A stretch of 64,000 nt of DNA from an uncultured bacterium (GCA_945920215.1 CAMEJM010000004.1:50506-114505); one strand, 5' to 3'. Positions 44,020 through 53,618 are shown, counted from the first letter of the stretch. Notes: generated by a model not told the origin, from the letters alone. Numbers and translations: made by a program.

Positions 44020-45261
44020 ATGGAACATCAACCTCTGGCAGACAAACTGCGCCCGACCTGCTTTGACGAAATTGTCGGGCAGCCGCACCTTGTCGGCAAG
44101 AACGGTATTCTCCGGCGAATGCTGGAAAGCAACCGTGTTTCCAACATGATATTTTTCGGTCCTCCCGGCATCGGAAAGACCACGGCGGCAAACATCATTG
44201 CGCGCGCCTCGGGTCTGACCTTTTATCAGCTCAACGCCACCACCGCTTCTCTTGCCGACGTCAAAGAAATTGCCGCTTCTTCCTCGAATGTATTCGGCTC
44301 CAACGGTATTCTTCTGTATCTCGACGAGATACAGTACTTTAACCGGAAGCAACAGCAGTCTCTGCTTTCCTATATGGAGGACGGCAGAATCATTCTGATT
44401 GCCGCCACCACGGAAAACCCGTATCTCTATGTATACAGCGCCATTCTGTCCCGTTCCTCGGTATTTGAATTCAAGCCTGTCAAGCCGGAGGAGATTGTAC
44501 CCGCGCTTACAAGAGCCTTGAGAATTCTCAACGAAGAGTTTCACGCTTCCGTAACGGCGGATGATGAAATTCTTATGTCCATTGCCAATTCCTGCGGCGG
44601 AGATGTGCGCCGCGCACTGACGATTCTCGAAAATGCCTACTATGTCTCAGAGGGCAGAATCACTGAGGAATCCATCCATACTCTGACCCCCTCTTTCAAC
44701 GGTATTTTTGACCGTAACGGCGATGTGCATTATGACCTGATGTCCTGCCTGCAAAAATCCATACGAGGATCCGACCCTGATGCTGCCGTCTTTTATCTTG
44801 CAAAAATGCTTGCAGGCGGAGACCTTTTATCTCCATGCCGCCGTTTGCAGGTCATAGCCAGCGAGGATGTGGGGCTTGCCTATCCCATGGCTTCCGTCAT
44901 TACGCGCGCCTGCGTGGAAAGCGCAAAAGACCTCGGTTTGCCGGAGGCGGCTATCCCACTTGCCAATGCGGTGGTAATGCTGGCAACCGCGCCGAAGTCC
45001 AACAGCGCGTATCTTGCCTACAATGCCGCTGCGGCAGACGTATCGCGTGGGATGGGGCTCGATCTTCCCTCCCATATGCGCGGTCCAAACTACGAGGGCT
45101 ATGTTTACCCCCATGATTTCCCGCATCATTTCACGGAACAGCAGTATCTTCCGAACGACCTGAAAGGCAAGCATTACTACACGTTCGCTGACAACAAAAC
45201 CGAACAGGCGGCAAAGCAATACTATGATATGATCCGCAGCGAACTGGGAAAGTCCAAATGA
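44020..45261 (+). CDS. rarA: Replication-associated recombination protein RarA (MgsA)
   Basis: AAA+ ATPase of the clamp-loader family acting at stalled replication forks. 413 residues: PLADKLRPTCFDEIVGQPHLVG, Walker A FFGPPGIGKTTAAN, Walker B LYLDEIQYFNRKQQ, sensor AATTENPYLYVYSAILSR, and the RarA-specific C-terminal tetramerisation domain (VIASEDVGLAYPMA, VMLATAPKSNSAYLAYNAA). 11 bases after recG; its last 4 bases overlap comEC (ATGA). Confidence 0.95.
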   Translation: MEHQPLADKLRPTCFDEIVGQPHLVGKNGILRRMLESNRVSNMIFFGPPGIGKTTAANIIARASGLTFYQLNATTASLADVKEIAASSSNVFGSNGILLYLDEIQYFNRKQQQSLLSYMEDGRIILIAATTENPYLYVYSAILSRSSVFEFKPVKPEEIVPALTRALRILNEEFHASVTADDEILMSIANSCGGDVRRALTILENAYYVSEGRITEESIHTLTPSFNGIFDRNGDVHYDLMSCLQKSIRGSDPDAAVFYLAKMLAGGDLLSPCRRLQVIASEDVGLAYPMASVITRACVESAKDLGLPEAAIPLANAVVMLATAPKSNSAYLAYNAAAADVSRGMGLDLPSHMRGPNYEGYVYPHDFPHHFTEQQYLPNDLKGKHYYTFADNKTEQAAKQYYDMIRSELGKSK

Positions 45262-47558
45262 ATTTGTTTCGCAACCGCCCGCTCTGTCTGGGCGCGGCTC
45301 TCTTTCTTGTCACCGCGATTTTCTGTCTCTTTCTTCCTTTTGCCGCCAAACTCGCGTTTCTCATTTGCCTCTTGGTCGCGGGGATTCTCTTGCTGCTTCT
45401 TTTCCGACGCCGCACACTCGCCGTCACTTGCCTTTGTCTTGTGTGCGCCCTTGCCGCCGCGATTTCTCTTTTGGCATTCGATATGCCGAGACTATCTTGC
45501 CGTGAATATGACGGAAAAACCGTTGAAATCACAGCGACTGTCACCGAGGTGCAGACAAAAACCGATGACTATACCTGCTACACCGTCAAAACGGATACGG
45601 TCAACGGCTCTCGCACCCGGATGAGACTCGGTATGTTTGTCTGGAACGATGAACGCATGGCAGTGGGAGACACCTTTGAGGCAACCGTCTCCGTTGCCAT
45701 TTATCCGGCACGGGATTACCGAGAACACCGCTATGAATACGCCAACGCGCTGGTAGGAGAAGCGGCGCCTGAGGATGGCTTTGCCGTCACGGGACACCGC
45801 AATACCCCGGTTGCTTTGGCAATGTCCCTGCGAGACAAAGCCGTTTCGTATTTTCTGAACTCCTACCATTCCGACGCCGCCTCTCTGATGTCCGCCATGC
45901 TCCTCGGCGACCGCACGCCGCTTTCGCCCTATATGAGCAATCAATTCCGCCGTGCGGGTCTTGCGCATCTTTTAGCGCTCTCCGGGGTGCATGTGGCGAT
46001 TCTTTGTGCGGCAATCCGTCGGCTTTGCTCTTTTATCCGTTTGCCGAAGCGCGCCACCTCCGTTGTGATTCTGCTGTTTCTGCTCGGTTATTCCCTCCTG
46101 ACAGGGCTATCTCTTTCTATTCTCCGCGCAGCGGTCATGACGGGCGTTGTCATGCTCGGCGGTCTTTTACGGCGGGAACACGATTCCGTCACCTCTCTGT
46201 TCTTTGCCGCCGCTCTGATCTGCACCTTCTCCCCGTATGCCCTCCTTGATCTCGGCTTCTGGATGTCGGTATGCGCCACATTCGGAATACTGGTTATCGG
46301 CGAGTGTAGGGAAAGAATCCGTGAAAAACGCTCTGTACAAGAAGAGGTGGTGCCCACAGGTCCCCGCTTTTCAAAGTTGGTACAATTGGTCGCAATCAAT
46401 TTTCTTCTGATGCCGGTTCTGATTTCCTTATCGGCTACGCTCCTGACCCTGCCGATTACCTGTTTCTTTTTCGGCACTTTTTCACCGATGTTTCTTCCTG
46501 CCAACCTGATTTTTCCCACCTTGATGACGCCGTTTCTGTACTGTTCGCTGCTCTCCCTGCCCGTGTTCCCGCTGCGCAGGCTCACCGATCTCTTTGCCAC
46601 CGGCTTCATGAAGCTTTTGTCTTCTTTTTCGGGCGTTTCGGGTGCATTAATCAGTCTCGACTTTCTTCCCTTTCAAGTGCTGCTTCTGCTTTTTATTGCA
46701 GTACTCTTATTCTATCTTCTCGCACCTCTCCGAAAGCGCCGCGGCACCGTCAGGCGCGCGGTCGCCATCCTTTGTTCCCTCTTTGTCTGTATGGGCGCCT
46801 CACTTCTGATTTCGCAGTTGCTGCGCCGCGCGCAAACCGATATCACGTATGTTTCAAGCAGTACAAACGACGAATATATCATTCTCCGCGACGAAGGGAA
46901 AACCGAGCTTTGCGCCGTAACCCGCGGCTCTTATTCCTCGTTTCGCTGTGCCGTGGATGAATTGGATGGTCTTGGCGAATATGATATAGAACTTTTGTAC
47001 CTGCCGCATTATCACTCGGAAGCCTCTTATACCATCGAGCGCTTGTTGGGCAGAATTTCCATCTCAGAAATTGCGGTTCCCGCCCCTACCTCCCAGTATG
47101 AAATCGGTTGCTACCTGACACTGGAGCGTATTTGCGGAAAATACGGAATTGCTCTGACTCAGGTTCCGGCAGACTCCCACACAGTCGTCTGCGGCGGCGT
47201 GACCGTCAAAGCCCTTCCGCGGGTGGTCAATTCCGACGGAACCGAAGGGACCACAGCGCTCTATGCGGCAGTCGGTAACAGCGCGCTCTATTATTTCTCC
47301 GCAGGATATACCACCTCAGACGCATTTGAGGAACAAAGCCCCGTGTTCGCACCGCCCGCCGATATTCTGATCTTCGGCTCGCACGGTACGCAAAAACAGC
47401 GCGAGGACCCGCCGGATTATCCCCTTTCCGATGCCACAGACACACTGTTGCTCTGCAACCCCGAAACCGGCATTCTCCTGACCGATGAAGAACAGCTTCT
47501 GTTTGACCGCATGACCGTTGAGCGTGCACCTGCAAAATGGCACCGCAAATGCAACTGA
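45258..47558 (+). CDS. comEC: ComEC/Rec2-family DNA internalisation protein
   Basis: 766 residues. N-terminal hydrophobic segments and DUF4131-like OB region (about 70-170), the competence domain with LLGDRTPLSPYMSNQFRRAGLAHLLALSGVHVAIL, many membrane helices (about 225-520), and a soluble C-terminal region (about 525-766). In ComEC that last part is a metallo-beta-lactamase domain with a HxHxDH motif. Here the equivalent stretch reads LYLPHYHSEASYTIERLLGRI, so the metal site looks degenerate. The channel function in DNA uptake would be kept. No comEA or comGA gene is near. Coupled to rarA by ATGA. Confidence 0.9.
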   Translation: MNLFRNRPLCLGAALFLVTAIFCLFLPFAAKLAFLICLLVAGILLLLLFRRRTLAVTCLCLVCALAAAISLLAFDMPRLSCREYDGKTVEITATVTEVQTKTDDYTCYTVKTDTVNGSRTRMRLGMFVWNDERMAVGDTFEATVSVAIYPARDYREHRYEYANALVGEAAPEDGFAVTGHRNTPVALAMSLRDKAVSYFLNSYHSDAASLMSAMLLGDRTPLSPYMSNQFRRAGLAHLLALSGVHVAILCAAIRRLCSFIRLPKRATSVVILLFLLGYSLLTGLSLSILRAAVMTGVVMLGGLLRREHDSVTSLFFAAALICTFSPYALLDLGFWMSVCATFGILVIGECRERIREKRSVQEEVVPTGPRFSKLVQLVAINFLLMPVLISLSATLLTLPITCFFFGTFSPMFLPANLIFPTLMTPFLYCSLLSLPVFPLRRLTDLFATGFMKLLSSFSGVSGALISLDFLPFQVLLLLFIAVLLFYLLAPLRKRRGTVRRAVAILCSLFVCMGASLLISQLLRRAQTDITYVSSSTNDEYIILRDEGKTELCAVTRGSYSSFRCAVDELDGLGEYDIELLYLPHYHSEASYTIERLLGRISISEIAVPAPTSQYEIGCYLTLERICGKYGIALTQVPADSHTVVCGGVTVKALPRVVNSDGTEGTTALYAAVGNSALYYFSAGYTTSDAFEEQSPVFAPPADILIFGSHGTQKQREDPPDYPLSDATDTLLLCNPETGILLTDEEQLLFDRMTVERAPAKWHRKCN

Positions 47559-47565
47559 AAAAACA

Positions 47566-47595
47566 AACCCGGCTTGTGAAAATAGCCGGGTTTTC
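47566..47595 (+). terminator. Terminator after comEC
   Basis: AACCCGGCT / AGCCGGGTT with a 9-base loop followed by TTCGTATT. The next about 105 bases to ychF hold nothing recognisable. Confidence 0.85.
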
Positions 47596-47703
47596 GTATT
47601 CAGTTATATCGGAAAATCAGATGTCGATTCTGTTTTCGCCTTATTTGCCGACAATACCGCACAGTCGGAGTGGGACATTGCTCTCTTATATATGCCGTCC
47701 GAC

Positions 47704-48798
47704 TTACACGTTGAAGCGGAACAGAACCACATCTCCGTCCTGCATCACATAGTCTTTTCCCTCACTGCGGTACAGCCCCTTCTCTTTCGCCGCATTGACG
47801 CTTCCCTCACGCACAAGGTCGTCGAACGCAACCACTTCCGCGCGGATAAAGCCGCGTTCAAAGTCAGAGTGGATTTTTCCTGCCGCCTGCGGTGCCTTTG
47901 TGCCGCGGCGGATAGTCCACGCACGTACCTCCTGCGGCCCCGCCGTCAAAAAGCTGATCAACCCGAGCAGCTCATAGCTGGCGCAAATCAGTTTATCAAG
48001 CCCGCTTTGCTCAATGCCGAGATCGTCAAGGAACAGTTTCTTTTCCTCGCCGCTCATATCCGAAAGCTCCGCTTCAATCCCCGCGCAGACCGCTATCAGT
48101 TCGGCGTGTTCTTTCTCCGCATAAGCCGCCAGTTTCTGATAAGCGGGGTCGTCCTTATAACCGCCGGAAACCGCGTCTTCGGCAATGTTGGCAACGTAAA
48201 TGATGGGCTTCAAAGTCAACAGACGGCACTCGGCGACCAGTTCAAGCTCCTCTTCCGTCAGTTCCACGCTGCGGGCGCTTTCCCCGTTTGACAAAGCGGT
48301 ATAGAGCTTTTCGAGGACCTCTTGCTCCGGTAAGAGCGATTTATCATTTTTGGAATATTTTTTCACTCGCTCCAGACGGCGTTCCACCACTTCCACATCG
48401 GAGAGAATCAATTCCAGATTGATGGTTTCCACGTCGCGCACCGGGTCTACAGAGCCGTCCACATGAATAATGTCCGGGTCTTCAAAGCAACGGACCACAT
48501 GCACAATGGCGTCCACCTCACGGATATGGGACAGGAATTTGTTGCCCAGTCCCTCACCCTTGGAGGCACCGCGTACCAAACCCGCAATATCCACAAACTT
48601 GATAAAAGCAGGCGTATATTTTTCCGGGTGATACATCTCCGCGAGAACATCGAGACGCGCGTCCGGAACAGAAACGATCCCCACGTTCGGCTCAATAGTG
48701 CAGAAAGGATAATTGGCTGAATGCGCGCCTGCATTGGTCAGGGCGTTGAACAAAGTTGACTTCCCCACATTCGGAAGTCCGACGATTCCAAGTTCCAT
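47704..48798 (-). CDS. ychF: Redox-regulated ATPase YchF (OLA1 family)
   Basis: Obg-related P-loop NTPase that binds ribosomes and prefers ATP. 364 residues: G1 [20 protein letters not shown]3 [17 protein letters not shown], the altered G4 (YVANIAED, NxxE instead of NKxD) that explains ATP preference, a coiled-coil insertion (about 125-200), and the C-terminal TGS-like domain with [38 protein letters not shown]. It stands alone, divergent from the response regulator. Confidence 0.97.
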   Translation of the reverse strand: MELGIVGLPNVGKSTLFNALTNAGAHSANYPFCTIEPNVGIVSVPDARLDVLAEMYHPEKYTPAFIKFVDIAGLVRGASKGEGLGNKFLSHIREVDAIVHVVRCFEDPDIIHVDGSVDPVRDVETINLELILSDVEVVERRLERVKKYSKNDKSLLPEQEVLEKLYTALSNGESARSVELTEEELELVAECRLLTLKPIIYVANIAEDAVSGGYKDDPAYQKLAAYAEKEHAELIAVCAGIEAELSDMSGEEKKLFLDDLGIEQSGLDKLICASYELLGLISFLTAGPQEVRAWTIRRGTKAPQAAGKIHSDFERGFIRAEVVAFDDLVREGSVNAAKEKGLYRSEGKDYVMQDGDVVLFRFNV

Positions 48799-48927
48799 AG
48801 TATTCCTCTTTGTTGAATGTCATCTTTGCGCACAATACGCGACACGATATACAGTATAGCACACAAGAAAAGCAAAATCCAGTTATTTTACTAAATTCCC
48901 TTTTTGAGAATTATATTGCAAACTGTA

Positions 48928-48956
48928 TTGACAATACGTTCAAAATTGCTTATAAT
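48928..48956 (+). promoter_or_regulatory. Consensus sigma-A promoter of the response regulator
   Basis: TTGACA (48928-48933), 17-base spacer, TATAAT (48951-48956), a perfect match to the consensus; start near 48963, 39 bases before the ATG. Confidence 0.85.
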
Positions 48957-49001
48957 GAACATTGTAGAAAAATAAACAATGTTTACATTTGGAGGTGTCA
49001 C

Positions 49002-49706
49002 ATGAATCAAACCAAAATTCTCGTAGTCGACGACGATCCCAACATCTGCGAACTGCTGCGGCTGCACTTCGAAAATGAAGGCTATCAGATCCGAACCGCC
49101 TCCGACGGTGCGGAAGGCGTTGCGACTTTCAAGAGTTACGACCCTGATTTGGTACTGCTCGACATTATGATGCCCAAGGAAGACGGCTGGCAGGTCTGCC
49201 GTGAGATCCGCGAGGTGTCCGGGAAGCCCATCATCATGATTACCGCAAAGAACGAAACCTTTGATAAGGTTTTGGGTCTTGAATTGGGTGCAGATGACTT
49301 TATCGTCAAGCCTTTCGACATGAAAGAACTGTCCGCACGCGTCAAAGCCGTGCTGCGTCGCTACAACGCGCACAGTAAGACCGAGGACGACGAAGTGGTT
49401 CATTTTGACCAGATTGAAATCAGTCTCCAAAAATATGAACTGAAACTCAAAGGAAAACCTGTGGACATTCCTCCGAAGGAACTGGAGCTTCTCTACTTTC
49501 TCGCACGTAACTGCAATCGCGTCTTTACGCGCGACCAGTTGTTGGACAAGGTGTGGGGCTACGACTATCTCGGCGACTCCCGCACCATTGACGTTCATGT
49601 CAAGCGCCTGCGCGAGAAGCTGGACGGCGTCTCCGACAAATGGACGCTGAAAACCGTCTGGGGCGTGGGTTATAAATTTGAATTGCTCTCCGATACGGGC
49701 AATTAA
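49002..49706 (+). CDS. OmpR/PhoB-family response regulator (orphan)
   Basis: 234 residues from ATG 49002 (GGAGG 6 bases upstream); the track start at 48810 predates the promoter. Receiver domain (1-120) with acidic pocket VVDDDPN, phospho-acceptor Asp about 54 (LVLLDIMMPKEDGW), Thr in IIMITAKNE and Lys in IVKPFDMKEL; winged-helix DNA-binding domain (about 135-232, PPKELELLYFLARNCNRVFTRDQLLDKVWGYDYLGDSRTIDVHVKRLREKL). WalR/PhoP-like by sequence. No histidine kinase gene follows: the next gene is prs on the other strand. Confidence 0.94.
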   Translation: MNQTKILVVDDDPNICELLRLHFENEGYQIRTASDGAEGVATFKSYDPDLVLLDIMMPKEDGWQVCREIREVSGKPIIMITAKNETFDKVLGLELGADDFIVKPFDMKELSARVKAVLRRYNAHSKTEDDEVVHFDQIEISLQKYELKLKGKPVDIPPKELELLYFLARNCNRVFTRDQLLDKVWGYDYLGDSRTIDVHVKRLREKLDGVSDKWTLKTVWGVGYKFELLSDTGN

Positions 49707-49760
49707 GCCCGCGGAACAAGCGTTCGATCTCGCTTTCCCCTGCTACAAACAACCAAAACA

Positions 49761-49799
49761 AAAACCGACGTGCAGCGCTCTATGCTGTGCGTCGGTTTT
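49761..49799. terminator. Bidirectional terminator between response regulator and prs
   Basis: AAAACCGACG...CGTCGGTTTT, with an inner GCAGC/GCTG pairing; T-runs on both strands. Confidence 0.9.
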
Positions 49800-49817
49800 C
49801 TCTGTCAGCAGGCAGGA

Positions 49818-50930
49818 TTACTTCTTGCGGTGCTCATCCAGAATGCGGCGGATGCGCTTGGACTGGTCGAGCAGACTGCTGATGGTCTGGTCATGGTTCA
49901 GTGTATCGATGATATACGCAACATACTTACACATATTCACCTCGGCATACCACTCACGCTGCAAGAGCTCCGGGGTTCTGTAAACCAGGTTGGTGGTAAA
50001 AATCTTGGTGAATTTGCCTTCCTCATAGGCACGGTCCATATTCTCAAGTCCGTTGCAGAACAGACCGAACGTTGCAAATACGAAGATGCGCTTCGCACCC
50101 TTTTCTTTGAGCTGCTCGGCAACGTCTATGACCGACTCGCCGGAGGAAATCATGTCGTCAACAATAATGACGTCCTTGCCTTTCACGGAGCGGCCGAGGT
50201 ATTCATGCGCTTCAATGGGATTCTTACCGTTGATAATGACGGAGTAATTGCGGCGCTTATAGAACATCCCGAGGTCAATTCCCATCATGGAGGAGTAGTA
50301 CATACACTTGCTCATACCGCCCTCGTCGGGAGAAATGATCATCATGTTTTCCGCGCTGATATCAATATCGGGATATTCACGGATCAGAGCCTTGATCATC
50401 TGATAGCTGGAACGGCAGTTGTCAAAGCCGTGAAGCGGAATGGCATTCTGCACACGGGGATCATGCGCGTCAAAGGTAATCAGGTTTGTCACGCCGAGCG
50501 CCACAAGCTCCTGGAGCGCCATCGCACAGTCGAGAGACTCCCGTGCGGAACGCTTGTGCTGTCTGCCCTCATACAGCATCGGCATAATCACGGAAATGCG
50601 TCTTGCTTTCCCGCCGATGGCGCCGATGATACGCTTCAGATCCTGATAATGCTCATCGGGACTCATGGGAACCGTCATACCGTACATGGTATATGTGACG
50701 CCGTGATTGAACACATCCGAGATAATATACACGTCCTTGCCGCGCAGGGAGTCGCGGATAATACCCTTTCCCTCGCCGCTGCCAAACCGCGGGCAAGCAG
50801 CGTCAACGACAAAAGAACCGTCGCTGTCATGGCTGCGCCATTCTTTCAAGTAGGAATCCACCTGCGCCGTAAAATCCTCTGCACCGCGCATACTGATGAC
50901 ACTGAGATCGCCGAACGTACGCTCCGTCAT
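49818..50930 (-). CDS. prs: Ribose-phosphate pyrophosphokinase, long Clostridia form
   Basis: Makes PRPP from ribose-5-phosphate and ATP. 370 residues from ATG 50930 (GGAGGGAG 6 bases upstream); longer than the standard 310-320-residue enzyme. Catalytic-loop region MPMLYEGRQHKRSARESLD, flag-like ITFDAHDPRVQNAIPLHGFDN, and PRPP-binding VKGKDVIIVDDMISSGESVIDVAEQLKEKGAKRIFVFATFGLF are visible. Extra segments at the N-terminus (about 1-60) and around 260-330 mark the distinct long subgroup. Single-gene unit. Confidence 0.9.
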   Translation of the reverse strand: MTERTFGDLSVISMRGAEDFTAQVDSYLKEWRSHDSDGSFVVDAACPRFGSGEGKGIIRDSLRGKDVYIISDVFNHGVTYTMYGMTVPMSPDEHYQDLKRIIGAIGGKARRISVIMPMLYEGRQHKRSARESLDCAMALQELVALGVTNLITFDAHDPRVQNAIPLHGFDNCRSSYQMIKALIREYPDIDISAENMMIISPDEGGMSKCMYYSSMMGIDLGMFYKRRNYSVIINGKNPIEAHEYLGRSVKGKDVIIVDDMISSGESVIDVAEQLKEKGAKRIFVFATFGLFCNGLENMDRAYEEGKFTKIFTTNLVYRTPELLQREWYAEVNMCKYVAYIIDTLNHDQTISSLLDQSKRIRRILDEHRKK

Positions 50931-50994
50931 AATATTCTCCCTCCATGCAACACACATCGACATGAATGCCGCACTTTTCGATTATATCGATGCT

Positions 50995-51024
50995 ATTATA
51001 AATCATAATTATATAATATGTCAA
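50995..51024 (-). promoter_or_regulatory. Promoter of prs
   Basis: Minus strand TTGACA (51024-51019), 18-base spacer, TATAAT (51000-50995), leader of about 60 bases. Confidence 0.65.
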
Positions 51025-51146
51025 TGAAAAAACCGCCGAAAAATCACTTTTGACGTTTTGTGTAATATTTTGTCTTTCGGAGCGCATTTTTTCTATCAAA
51101 GCATATCATGGAAACGATTGAAAACCAACCGAGAAAGGAGAAAACG

Positions 51147-51575
51147 ATGGAATACGGCAACAGACCCATGACATCCGTCGGGTATTTAATCGTGGAAGCA
51201 AAAACCGCCGAGGGGGCGCTCCCCGTTGCGGGCGCGGTCGTCAATGTCAGTTCTACCCCCGGCACGGGAAATGTCAGACTGACAGTGGAAACCGACATTT
51301 CGGGGAGAACGGAGCGCCTTGCACTCCCTACTGTGGCGGAGGAGCTTTCCGAACGTCCGAACATCAAACACCCCTATGCCACATACGATATTTCGGTGAT
51401 AGCGGACGGCTATTATCCCTTCACCGCCAAACAAGTACCGATTTTTAACGGCGTCACCACGCTTCAGCCGGCAATGCTGATTGCCCTGTCCGCCTATGAC
51501 AGCGACTCGGTGTATCCGCGGGGGAACACATCCGTTGGCGATACCGAGCCTTTTCAGAACACACCGGAAGAATAA
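51147..51575 (+). CDS. Small protein with carboxypeptidase-regulatory-like beta-sandwich
   Basis: 142 residues from ATG 51147 (AAAGGAG 6 bases upstream); the track start at 51108 adds 13 residues. Beta-rich: VGYLIVEAKTAEGALPVAGAVVNVSSTP, then VETDISGRTERLALP, then YATYDISVIADGYYPFTAKQVPIFNGVTTLQPAMLI, a layout like the carboxypeptidase-regulatory/Cna-B-type fold in which a tunable loop follows 'D..G'. There is no signal peptide. First gene of a three-gene cassette with two peptidoglycan-binding proteins; resembles the N-terminal module of some spore-cortex-lytic pre-proteins, an inference from context. Confidence 0.75.
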   Translation: MEYGNRPMTSVGYLIVEAKTAEGALPVAGAVVNVSSTPGTGNVRLTVETDISGRTERLALPTVAEELSERPNIKHPYATYDISVIADGYYPFTAKQVPIFNGVTTLQPAMLIALSAYDSDSVYPRGNTSVGDTEPFQNTPEE

Positions 51576-51587
51576 AGGAGAAAAGTC

Positions 51588-53003
51588 ATGCCCCAAACCA
51601 CAACTCCCGTAATCCCGGAAACCATTACGGTACACCTCGGCGCACCCGACTCCGATGCGCAGAACATCACGATTCCCTTTGCCGATTACATCAAGAACGT
51701 TGCGTCCAGTGAAATATACCCTACTTGGCCGGAAGCGGCGATACGGGCAAATATCTATGCGCAGATTTCTTTTGCTCTCAACCGAATTTACACGGAATAC
51801 TACCGCTCCCGCGGATATCCCTTTGACATTACCAACGACATTTCGCGCGACCAGTCTTTTGTTTACGGGAGGGATATCTTTGAGAACATATCGGAGATTG
51901 TAGACGATATTTTCAACAGTTATATCCGTAGAACAGGCTCCGTTGAACCGCTTTTTGCCGCCTATTGCGACGGCGAGGAGGTGCAGTGCGAGGGGTTGTC
52001 GCAATGGGGGAGCGTCCCGCTTGCCGAACAAGGCTATACCTCGTTAGAAATTCTGAAAAATTTTTACGGCGACAACATAGAACTCGTCCAGAACGCGCCC
52101 GTGGCAGGCGTAACCGAAAGCGCCCCTGTGGTTCCCCTGCGGCGAGGTTCGGCAGGTCCGCTGGTGGTACTGCTTCAACGACGCCTGAACAGGATCTCAA
52201 CCAACTACCCCGCCATTCCGAAAATTGCCTCCGCCAACGGGTCGTTCGGCGCCGACACGGAGGAAGCGGTCAAAGCGTTTCAACAAACCTTCAACCTGAC
52301 TCCGGACGGTATTGTCGGGAACGGCACCTGGTATAGCATCCTCAGAATTTACAACAGCGTCAAGAAACTCAGCGAACTGAATTCGGAGGGGCTTACCTAC
52401 TCTGAAATCTCGCAAAAGTATCCCAGTCGGTTGGAGGAAGGTGACAGAGGGATCGGCGTGCAGGTGGTACAATATATGCTTTCCTACGTTGCGAATTTTA
52501 TCGGGACGGTCGAGTCGGTCAGTGTTGACGGGGATTTCGGACCTTCAACCACCGCCGCAATCCGTTCTTTTCAGACAACGTACGGGCTGCCTGCCACCGG
52601 CGTGGTAGACGAAATCACTTATAATACACTCTATAATGTGTATCGCGGATTGGTAGAATCGTTGGATCTGACTTATCGCGAAGGCGCTGTCGTTCCGTTT
52701 CCCGGCACGCTTCTTCAGCAGGGGTCCGAGGGAGAGGACGTGGCGCTTCTCCAGAATTACCTCAATTACATCGCGCGCACCTATCCCGCCATTCCTACCC
52801 TGCCCGTTACGGGATTTTTCGGCCCCCAGACCGAGGAAGCGGTGCGTGCTTTTCTGAACTATTTTGGGCTCCCGGGAAATCCCGAGGTCGTCAATGCCGC
52901 CATTTGGAATTCCATCACGAACATATATTCCGACCTGTATGAGGGCAATATCGCGTCCGCCGGGCAATATCCCGGTTATGCGGTCGGGGGAGGTACGCAA
53001 TGA
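51588..53003 (+). CDS. SpoIID-domain protein with three peptidoglycan-binding domains
   Basis: 471 residues, no signal peptide. The N-terminal part (about 28-170) resembles SpoIID/LytB: IPFADYIKNVASSEIYPTWPEAAIRANIYAQISFALNR contains the candidate catalytic Glu (about 42, SEIYP), then SFVYGRDIFENI and LSQWGSVPLAEQGYTSLEILKNFYG. Three PG_binding_1 repeats follow (about 185-260, 283-360, 383-455), each with the DGxFGxxTxxAVxxFQ pattern (e.g. GSFGADTEEAVKAFQ, DGDFGPSTTAAIRSFQ). SpoIID is a lytic transglycosylase for engulfment; this could be a cytoplasmically made spore-layer or mother-cell protein. GGAG lies 7 bases before ATG 51588; the stop overlaps the next start (ATGA). Confidence 0.8.
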   Translation: MPQTTTPVIPETITVHLGAPDSDAQNITIPFADYIKNVASSEIYPTWPEAAIRANIYAQISFALNRIYTEYYRSRGYPFDITNDISRDQSFVYGRDIFENISEIVDDIFNSYIRRTGSVEPLFAAYCDGEEVQCEGLSQWGSVPLAEQGYTSLEILKNFYGDNIELVQNAPVAGVTESAPVVPLRRGSAGPLVVLLQRRLNRISTNYPAIPKIASANGSFGADTEEAVKAFQQTFNLTPDGIVGNGTWYSILRIYNSVKKLSELNSEGLTYSEISQKYPSRLEEGDRGIGVQVVQYMLSYVANFIGTVESVSVDGDFGPSTTAAIRSFQTTYGLPATGVVDEITYNTLYNVYRGLVESLDLTYREGAVVPFPGTLLQQGSEGEDVALLQNYLNYIARTYPAIPTLPVTGFFGPQTEEAVRAFLNYFGLPGNPEVVNAAIWNSITNIYSDLYEGNIASAGQYPGYAVGGGTQ

Positions 53004-53539
53004 TACAACCGGCTCCAAGATACAATATTGATGATCCGGCACAGGTAATCCGTCAGGTGCAGACCTACCTGTTGGAGGTTGCCTATGACGACCCGCGGGT
53101 ACCGAAAATCGCCATTGACGGCATTTATGATGACGCAACGCGCAATGCGGTCAGCGCCTTTCAGAAAATAGCCGGCTTACCGGAAACGGGCATTGTCGAT
53201 TTTATAACCTGGACTGTCCTGTATGAATATGCCCTCCGTGCCGCCAAAAAGCACGAGGAAAGTATCTTTCTTGACGAGGACGCTTTCGACATCCGATTGG
53301 GAGATCTGGGGCACCACGTGATTGTTCTCCAAAGCCTGCTCGGAGAATTTTCAAAACTGTACCCGAATGTCCCCCGCCCCGCCGTGACCGGACAGTTCGG
53401 GCTCACCACCGCCGACGCGGTGCGCGCCATGCAGCGCAACTACGGCGAATATGCCGACGGATTGGTAACCATTGCGCTTTGGAACCGTATGTTGCGGGAT
53501 TACCGTGCCAACAAGCGCTTGGAAAGTCAAGGAGAATAA
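53000..53539 (+). CDS. Peptidoglycan-binding protein with two PG_binding_1 domains
   Basis: 179 residues, no signal peptide. Two repeats: about 15-80 (IRQVQTYLLEVAYDDPRVPKIAIDGIYDDATRNAVSAFQKIAGLPETGIVD) and about 97-170 (GDLGHHVIVLQSLLGEFSKLYPNVPRPAVTGQFGLTTADAVRAMQRNYG). The repeats resemble those of the upstream gene, so the pair probably arose by splitting or duplicating one multi-repeat ancestor. Coupled to it by ATGA. Function unknown beyond glycan binding. Confidence 0.85.
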   Translation: MIQPAPRYNIDDPAQVIRQVQTYLLEVAYDDPRVPKIAIDGIYDDATRNAVSAFQKIAGLPETGIVDFITWTVLYEYALRAAKKHEESIFLDEDAFDIRLGDLGHHVIVLQSLLGEFSKLYPNVPRPAVTGQFGLTTADAVRAMQRNYGEYADGLVTIALWNRMLRDYRANKRLESQGE

Positions 53540-53618
53540 CCGCAGCACAACTCCGGCACCGCCGGCGGATACCAATGTTGAAATGCCGCACCCCAAAGCA
53601 CCATCCGAAAGTCACACT

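Noticed and set aside
47596-47703. Small RNA or gene between comEC and ychF
   Set aside because: No promoter, SD or further terminator; looks like plain intergenic sequence.
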